A stretch of DNA of 64,000 nucleotides from Dehalococcoidia bacterium. GTDB lineage: Bacteria; Chloroflexota; Dehalococcoidia; UBA2979. Positions within the stretch are counted from its first letter, which is position 1; each line of letters starts with the position of its first letter. The notes beneath the pieces are model-generated. The model searched no databases. It was not told where the DNA came from and worked only from the letters and a program-made list of their open reading frames with translations. Below, piece after piece: positions 59,503 to 64,000 of the stretch. The stretch lies in assembly GCA_028279505.1 (NCBI GenBank), contig JANQNP010000022.1, forward strand, positions 1 through 64,000, read 5' to 3'. A program made the translations under genes and the position numbers.

Positions 59503-60582
59503 ATGGCCGGCTTCCCGACCGACCTCGAGTCGATCACGCCCGCGTTCCTCAGCACGATCCTCGAAACGAACGTCGCTACCGTCCGCGGCTCGCTCGTCCC
59601 CGCGCAGGGCGCGGTCTCCACCGCCGCCCGCCTCGAGTTGACCTACGAGGACGGCGCGATCGGCCCAAGCGCCGTCTTCGCCAAGTGGTCCGCGCCGCTC
59701 GAAGCCGTCCGAGAGATGGCGGCACAGAACGGTATGTACCGCCGCGAAATCCGGTTCTACGACGACCTCGCCGAGACCTCGAACATCGCGACGCCCCGTT
59801 GCTACTTCGCCGGTTGGGAGCGCAAGACCAACGAGTTCCTGCTGATCCTCGAAGACATGAGCGCCAGCCGCGTCGGGAACTTCTACGCCTCGTCGCTCGA
59901 CGACGTGCGCACGGTCGTGGACGCGCTGCCACGCTTCCACGCGCGCTGGTGGCAGCACGAGGATCTCCGCAAGCTGCGCTGGCTGTTCCCGCTCGACCAC
60001 CCCGCCGCCGCGGCCGGCCTGCAAGCAGCGTTCGAGGGCGCGCTCAAGCGCACGAGCCGTCAGTTCGCCGCCGAGTTCGACGGCCCACTTGGAGCCGCCG
60101 CACACGCCATCGAGGAACGCTACCCCTCGATCGCCACGCGCTACGGCGCGCGGCCGACCACCCTGGTGCACTCAGACCTGCACCTCCAGCAGGTCTTCTT
60201 CCCCGGCGCCGAAGGCGGCCGCTTCGCGATCTTCGACTGGCAGACGATCGGCCGCGGCTTCGGCGGCCAGGACCTCGGGCGCATCATCCCGATGAGCCTC
60301 ACGACCGAGATGCGACGCGAGCACGAGCGCGCACTCGTCGAGTCCTACCACCAGGGCCTCGTCGCTGCCGGCGTCGAGGAATACTCGCTCGACGAGTGCT
60401 GGGACAACTACCGACTAGGGATCTCGTGGAACGTCGTCCTGAACGTCATCGCCGGCGCGTCCATCGACCAGGCCACCATGGATGCCGACGCGGCCGAGTA
60501 CGGCACAACGCTGGCCGAGACCTTCTTCGGCCGGATCGCCGCCGCCGTCGACGACCTCGAGATCCTCGAGCTGCTCAGCTAG
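59503..60582 (+). CDS. APH/ecdysteroid-kinase-like phosphotransferase
   Basis: A 359-residue protein kinase-like phosphotransferase. His223 and Asp225 lie in LVHSDLHLQQVFF (the Brenner motif, with Asn replaced by Gln) and Asp245 in IFDWQ is the DFG-like metal residue; N-terminal AVFAKWSAP holds the ATP lysine. The family includes aminoglycoside phosphotransferases and the ecdysteroid kinase-like CHK group. The phosphorylated substrate is unknown. It is co-transcribed with the CMD gene 8 bases upstream. Confidence 0.82.
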   Translation: MAGFPTDLESITPAFLSTILETNVATVRGSLVPAQGAVSTAARLELTYEDGAIGPSAVFAKWSAPLEAVREMAAQNGMYRREIRFYDDLAETSNIATPRCYFAGWERKTNEFLLILEDMSASRVGNFYASSLDDVRTVVDALPRFHARWWQHEDLRKLRWLFPLDHPAAAAGLQAAFEGALKRTSRQFAAEFDGPLGAAAHAIEERYPSIATRYGARPTTLVHSDLHLQQVFFPGAEGGRFAIFDWQTIGRGFGGQDLGRIIPMSLTTEMRREHERALVESYHQGLVAAGVEEYSLDECWDNYRLGISWNVVLNVIAGASIDQATMDADAAEYGTTLAETFFGRIAAAVDDLEILELLS

Positions 60583-61291
60583 GGTCGCGGTCCGGGTCGT
60601 TCCACCCGGGCGGCGGGTCCGGCACCCAGTTGATCACCAGCAGGTTGTCCCCCCGGTCGCGGTCGACGCCCGCGTACGCTTCACGCTCGGCCTCGGTGGG
60701 TTCGAACTCCTCGTTCGGGTAGCCGATCGGCGTGCCAGAACCGATGCACACGAACGTCTCCGGGTCGAGCGTGGACCCATAGGCCTCGGCAACCGCGAGT
60801 CCAACAGCCTGCTGCCACGCCGTCGGCCGCACCCCTAGCCGCGGCACCGACCCCGGGTCCGACCGCCCTCCGGCACGGGCGGCGTGCCCATAGCGGCCGC
60901 AGGAGAGCTGCCGCTCGTGCGGCCGCCCGATCGCTTCCAGCTCCGCCTTCATCGCCGCGTCGGCCGCGCGATTCGTCACCCCGCCCACGCCTCGATGGCG
61001 GTACTCCGGCACAACACACCGCATCCCGTGCAGCAACACGAGCTGTGGTTCCGCGAAGCCCGGCAGCTCCATCCATCGCGCGTGCGAGATCGCGTACCCG
61101 ACGCCTCGCCCGTCCACCATCGCGAGGCTCACCATCCCGATCCGGTCCAACGACCGCCGCAGGTATTCGTGATTCGCGTCCCGGTAGCTCGCGTCGAAGA
61201 TCTCGAAGATCGCGGCTCGCTCGTCTTCAGTCATCTGCGGGACACGCACGATCCGCACGTCGAGGTCGGGCGTGGAACGTTCGCGCGACAT
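60575..61291 (-). CDS. GNAT-like acetyltransferase domain protein
   Basis: A 238-residue protein. RCVVPEYRHRGVGGVTNRAA matches the GNAT acetyl-CoA loop (V-P-x-x-R-x-x-G-V-G). The C-terminal half (from about 130) is unassigned. Its 3' end overlaps the convergent phosphotransferase by 8 bases. ATG 61291 lies 6 bases after AATACT (61303-61298), suggesting a leaderless start; the longer frame from 61411 has no support. Confidence 0.7.
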   Translation of the reverse strand: MSRERSTPDLDVRIVRVPQMTEDERAAIFEIFDASYRDANHEYLRRSLDRIGMVSLAMVDGRGVGYAISHARWMELPGFAEPQLVLLHGMRCVVPEYRHRGVGGVTNRAADAAMKAELEAIGRPHERQLSCGRYGHAARAGGRSDPGSVPRLGVRPTAWQQAVGLAVAEAYGSTLDPETFVCIGSGTPIGYPNEEFEPTEAEREAYAGVDRDRGDNLLVINWVPDPPPGWNDPDRDPS

Positions 61292-61297
61292 CGCCGC

Positions 61298-61303
61298 AGT
61301 ATT
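61298..61303 (-). promoter_or_regulatory. -10 element for leaderless GNAT-like gene
   Basis: AATACT on the minus strand ends six bases before the ATG at 61291; no Shine-Dalgarno site is visible. Confidence 0.35.
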
Positions 61304-61677
61304 CCAGAACGCCGCGCCGTCGGCCGGGCATGAAGTTGTGACGACGGAAGATCTGGAGGTGCTCGCTTCCACCGACGGGCGATCCCACGCATCCTGTTGA
61401 GAACCGCACACCTCGTCGGATCGGAGCGAGCTCGATTCCCACGGCGCTCAGCTTCCTCGATGAGCCCGCGCACACGGGCCACACCCGCGAGTACCTGCGC
61501 TCGTTCTCGCGGGCGCTCGAGCGCGCCGGCGTCCGCCCGCGCCCGCGCTCGCGGTCCCTCTGGCGTCTCAGTCGTCTCGCCGCCAACACCCGCGCCGAAC
61601 ACAACCTCGTCCGGCTCGGCCGCGACGCGCGGATCGTCGCCATCGCCTGGCCCCGTGACGGCGGCGGGTTCCCCGAC
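61304..61677 (+). other. Upstream extension of the glycosyltransferase-like frame without a start codon
   Basis: This 374-base stretch has no gene with a normal start, but the plus-strand frame of the next gene stays open from 61342 and, from about 61420 on, has strong third-position GC and a protein-like sequence (ALSFLDEPAHTG, NLVRLGRDARIVAIAWPRDG). Above it is ATG AAG TTG TGA (61330-61341). So the true N-terminus is probably encoded here but the start is lost, non-canonical or frameshifted. Confidence 0.5.
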
Positions 61678-62430
61678 GTGCTCTGGTCCGAGGTCATCCC
61701 GTACGTCTCCGACTGCTGGCCGGACGACTACGAGCGCTGGGTCGCGAAGCTCAAGCGCATGCGCCCCCGCGTCCTCTTCGTCAGCGCCCGCGGCTCAGCC
61801 GAGTTCCTCCAGCAGCGCCTCCCACAGGTCTCCGTCCACTGGCTCCCCGAGGCGATCGACCCCACCCAGTGGGACGGCAGCCGCCCGCTCGCGGGACGGC
61901 AGCTCGACGTCCTCGAGCTGGGCCGCAACCACCCGAGGTACCACGCCCAGGTCCGCGGCGCCCTGCGCCCCGGCGTCACCCACCGGTTCGCCGTCGACGG
62001 CAGCCGCATCCCGATCTTCCCCGGCTTCGACGCGCTCCGCGCCGGCCTCGCCGACGCCAAGATCCAGGTCTGCTTCCCCAAGTCGATGACCCACCCGGAC
62101 GAGGCGCCCGACCAGGGCGCCGGCGCCAAGGGCCTCGAAACCGTCACCCAGCGCTACTTCGAGGCGATCGCCTCCGGCAGCCTGATCGTCGGCCACAGCC
62201 CCGCAGAACTCACCGACCTCTTCGGCTACGACCCCACGGTCGCCGCCGACCTCGACGACCCCGTCGCCCAGCTCCACGCCCTGCTCGACTGCATCGAGGA
62301 CTACCAGCCCCTCGTCGACCGCAACCACGCTCGGCTCCTCGAGGTCGGAACGTGGGACGCCCGCGTCGCCGAGATGCTCGCTGTCCTTAGCGAGCACGGC
62401 TACGAGGTGCCTCGACTTCCGAACGGCTAG
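61678..62430 (+). CDS. Glycosyltransferase-like protein, N-terminus unresolved
   Basis: At least 250 residues from the GTG at 61678. It resembles the C-terminal part of GT-B glycosyltransferases: RVLFVSARGSAEFLQQRLPQVSVHWLPEAIDP, and the donor-site segment QRYFEAIASGSLIVGHSPAELTDLFGYDP, with a E-A-x-A-x-G block. The coding signal extends about 260 bases further upstream in the same frame, but that part has no ATG, GTG or TTG after the in-frame TGA at 61339. The gene could be a 5'-damaged pseudogene or use an unusual start. The substrate is unknown. Confidence 0.65.
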   Translation: MLWSEVIPYVSDCWPDDYERWVAKLKRMRPRVLFVSARGSAEFLQQRLPQVSVHWLPEAIDPTQWDGSRPLAGRQLDVLELGRNHPRYHAQVRGALRPGVTHRFAVDGSRIPIFPGFDALRAGLADAKIQVCFPKSMTHPDEAPDQGAGAKGLETVTQRYFEAIASGSLIVGHSPAELTDLFGYDPTVAADLDDPVAQLHALLDCIEDYQPLVDRNHARLLEVGTWDARVAEMLAVLSEHGYEVPRLPNG

Positions 62431-62443
62431 TCCGCCCGCGCGG

Positions 62444-63283
62444 TTACTCGATGTCGCGCCAACCGCCGATCCACTCGGCAACGTGACGTGGCGCCGGCTC
62501 CAAGATGCGTGGGACATCGGTGTCATGGGGAGACTGAGGCTCAGCGACTCCGTCGTCGAGCGAGCTGCTGAACCAGATGTTCAGGGCGACGCCGCCGCTC
62601 AGCAGCAGCACCCCAAGCGCTGAGAGCGACCACATCCGCGGCGCGGTCACGAGCGGGTCGGCGCTGCGATCCTCGAACTCTCGCTCCAGGGCGTCCGCGC
62701 GCACGACGACAGTATCCGCGAGCTTGTCATGCCACGTTTGGTTCCGATCGTCCCACAGCGCCCACAGGTAGCCGAGACCAAACGCGAGGAAGCCAACAGT
62801 CCGCATCGTGTATCGAACGAAGCCGTGCACGGCGCCCGGGCGCCTGCCGTCGAGCCGCACGGTGCGGATCCCGGTCAGCGCCTTCCCCGGCGACCAGCCG
62901 AATCCGTCGAACAACCAGAACGTGACCGTGAGTGCGACCGAGACGATCAGCGACGAGACCACGATGCTGCGCCCGAACTCCTCGTCCGTCAGCCGTTCAC
63001 CGTCGGAGAGGAGAAGTTCAACCAGCGCCACGACCAGCACGGTCAGCAGGACGGCGGCGTAGGTGGCGACGCCCGTGATGAGGCCGTCAATCAGCATCGC
63101 GCCGAACCGCTTCCCGACCGGCGCGAGCGCGAGGTCCCGGCCACCCACGCTCACGAAGTCGCGGCCGTCGCCGCGGCCGGCCAGCGCAACCTCGAGCCGC
63201 TGACCGCAGCTCGGGCAGAACGCAGCGTCGCCTGGGAGTTCGGCGCCGCAGTTCGCGCAGAAGCGCCAACGAGAAGTCGTCAT
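62444..63283 (-). CDS. Zinc-ribbon RDD family membrane protein
   Basis: A 279-residue membrane protein. An N-terminal zinc ribbon (Cys9/Cys12, Cys23/Cys26) is followed by an RDD domain: KRFGAMLIDGLITGV, FDGFGWSPGKALTGIRTV and WDDRNQTWHDKLADTVVV, with about four membrane segments plus a C-terminal one. The same ribbon-plus-membrane design occurs in the giant protein at 33601. GAGGA lies eight bases before ATG 63283. It is divergent from the next RDD gene. Confidence 0.85.
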   Translation of the reverse strand: MTTSRWRFCANCGAELPGDAAFCPSCGQRLEVALAGRGDGRDFVSVGGRDLALAPVGKRFGAMLIDGLITGVATYAAVLLTVLVVALVELLLSDGERLTDEEFGRSIVVSSLIVSVALTVTFWLFDGFGWSPGKALTGIRTVRLDGRRPGAVHGFVRYTMRTVGFLAFGLGYLWALWDDRNQTWHDKLADTVVVRADALEREFEDRSADPLVTAPRMWSLSALGVLLLSGGVALNIWFSSSLDDGVAEPQSPHDTDVPRILEPAPRHVAEWIGGWRDIE

Positions 63284-63339
63284 GATCGTTATCCTCGGCA
63301 TTCTGACGGAATACTTTCACATCCGCCGAGGAGTGACGC

Positions 63340-64000
63340 GTGGATCTCGGACTAACTCAGACACCGCTCGTCGGCATCGTGTTCGTCGCGAGCCTCGTGG
63401 GCCTGGCCTGGGGGATCGCCACCTCCGGGCGCGAATATGAGAATGCGTTCCTCGACCGCGAGTTCCTGCTCGACACCGCCACCCCCGCGCGACGGCTCGG
63501 GGGGAACCTCGTCGATTCGATGATCCTCGGCCCGACGGTGGCGTTGGCTTTCGCCTCACCACTCTTCATTTGGCTGCCAGCGGTCTGGGTGATCTGGTTC
63601 GCGATGGTGGCACGGCACGGCCAGACGCCGGGCAAGGCGCTCGTGTCGACCTACGTCATCACCGGCGACGGAACCGTGCCGCCGTGGTGGCAGATGTGGA
63701 TCCGGGAGCTGGGCATCAAATGGGTGCTGTTCGGAATCCTCAACTTCCTGCTCGGACAGATTCCGTGGACGATCGCCGCGCTCTGGTGCCTGTGGGACGA
63801 CGACAAGCAGTGCGGCTGGGACAAGATCGCCCGCACCTACGTCGCCTATTCCCCGCTCGAGCCCCCGGTGGCGCGCGTGCCAACGAACCGCGCCGCCAGC
63901 TCGCTCGGCAACGAGGAGCTGCTCGAACTCCAGCGCCAGCGTCAGCGCGGCACGATCACCGCGGAGCAGTACGAAACCCAGCGCCGCCGCCTGCTGGACT
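63340..64000 (+). CDS. RDD family membrane protein with SHOCT-like C-terminus, truncated by window edge
   Basis: From the GTG at 63340 the frame is open to the right edge (220 codons). It has an N-terminal membrane segment, an RDD domain (ARRLGGNLVDSMILGPTVALAF, ARHGQTPGKALVSTYVITGDG, CGWDKIARTYVAY) and a C-terminal LLELQRQRQRGTITAEQYE segment that looks like a SHOCT domain, which mediates oligomerisation. GAGGAG lies seven bases upstream of the GTG. The end of the gene lies beyond the window. Confidence 0.8.
   Translation, partial: MDLGLTQTPLVGIVFVASLVGLAWGIATSGREYENAFLDREFLLDTATPARRLGGNLVDSMILGPTVALAFASPLFIWLPAVWVIWFAMVARHGQTPGKALVSTYVITGDGTVPPWWQMWIRELGIKWVLFGILNFLLGQIPWTIAALWCLWDDDKQCGWDKIARTYVAYSPLEPPVARVPTNRAASSLGNEELLELQRQRQRGTITAEQYETQRRRLLD

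Noticed and set aside
61339..61341. TGA in the glycosyltransferase-like frame as a third selenocysteine codon
   Set aside because: It follows ATG AAG TTG directly, has no Cys partner or redox fold, and a SECIS-like hairpin is not evident.
1..64000. tRNA, rRNA, CRISPR arrays, insertion sequences, phage or conjugation genes
   Set aside because: Looked for on both strands by eye; no cloverleaf with a GTTCGA arm, no short regular repeats with spacers, no transposase or integrase motifs were seen.

Overview
This window is high-GC (roughly two thirds G+C), densely coding and non-syntenic with any classical model operon. It looks like chromosomal DNA of a member of the Chloroflexota, probably a Dehalococcoidia or SAR202-like lineage. 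That placement is inference from gene content: several family III (CaiB/BaiF) CoA-transferases, luciferase-like (F420/FMN) oxidoreductases, DUF3500 and DinB proteins, carboxymuconolactone-decarboxylase proteins, zinc-ribbon/RDD membrane proteins, and a Bacillus-type LexA box. I see no rRNA, tRNA, CRISPR array, transposase or phage genes.

Layout. 1-5,984: a membrane-protein fragment and a small zinc-ribbon protein beside a LexA-like box, then a large secreted subtilase with five cadherin-like repeats and a trypsin-like HtrA-type protease. 6,015-8,382 (minus): two tandem thioredoxin-fold genes, each interrupted by an in-frame TGA exactly where the first active-site cysteine should be (UxxC). 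Each TGA is followed by a small SECIS-like hairpin, so I read them as a selenoprotein operon. This is the most notable feature of the window. 8,616-14,531 (minus): a beta-lactamase-like lipoprotein, an SGNH hydrolase lipoprotein, and a secreted protein of ten Ig-like repeats with calcium-loop-like motifs and a poly-acidic tail.

14,835-24,614: a catabolic island. It holds a fused double CoA-transferase, an enoyl-CoA hydratase homologue, a GNAT protein, an SDR, an amidase, an alpha/beta hydrolase, an acyl-CoA-dehydrogenase-like flavoprotein and, divergently, a ProA-like aldehyde dehydrogenase. 24,648-27,624: two tandem paralogous lipoproteins. 27,621-33,486: a translationally coupled pair of CoA-transferases, DUF3500 and DinB proteins, a HisI-like protein with altered metal ligands, and two MaoC-type half-hydratases. 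33,601-47,488 (mostly plus): a giant zinc-ribbon membrane protein followed by SDR, serine hydrolase, CMD, phosphotriesterase-like, CoA-transferase, MOSC, esterase, TauE and VOC genes.

47,566-64,000: DinB, two divergent luciferase-like oxidoreductases, RDD proteins, epoxide hydrolase, two ArsR/SRPBCC modules (one fused, one split) with AT-rich operator regions, Nudix, D-2-hydroxyacid dehydrogenase, CMD, aminoglycoside-phosphotransferase-like and GNAT genes, a glycosyltransferase-like frame lacking a normal start, and two further RDD proteins.

The enzymes suggest a heterotroph that activates, hydrates, oxidises and hydrolyses varied organic acids, esters, amides and epoxides. Regulatory signals visible are GGAGG-type Shine-Dalgarno sites, several strong hairpin terminators, and a recurring pattern of a -10-like hexamer only 6-10 nt before ATG, consistent with leaderless transcripts.
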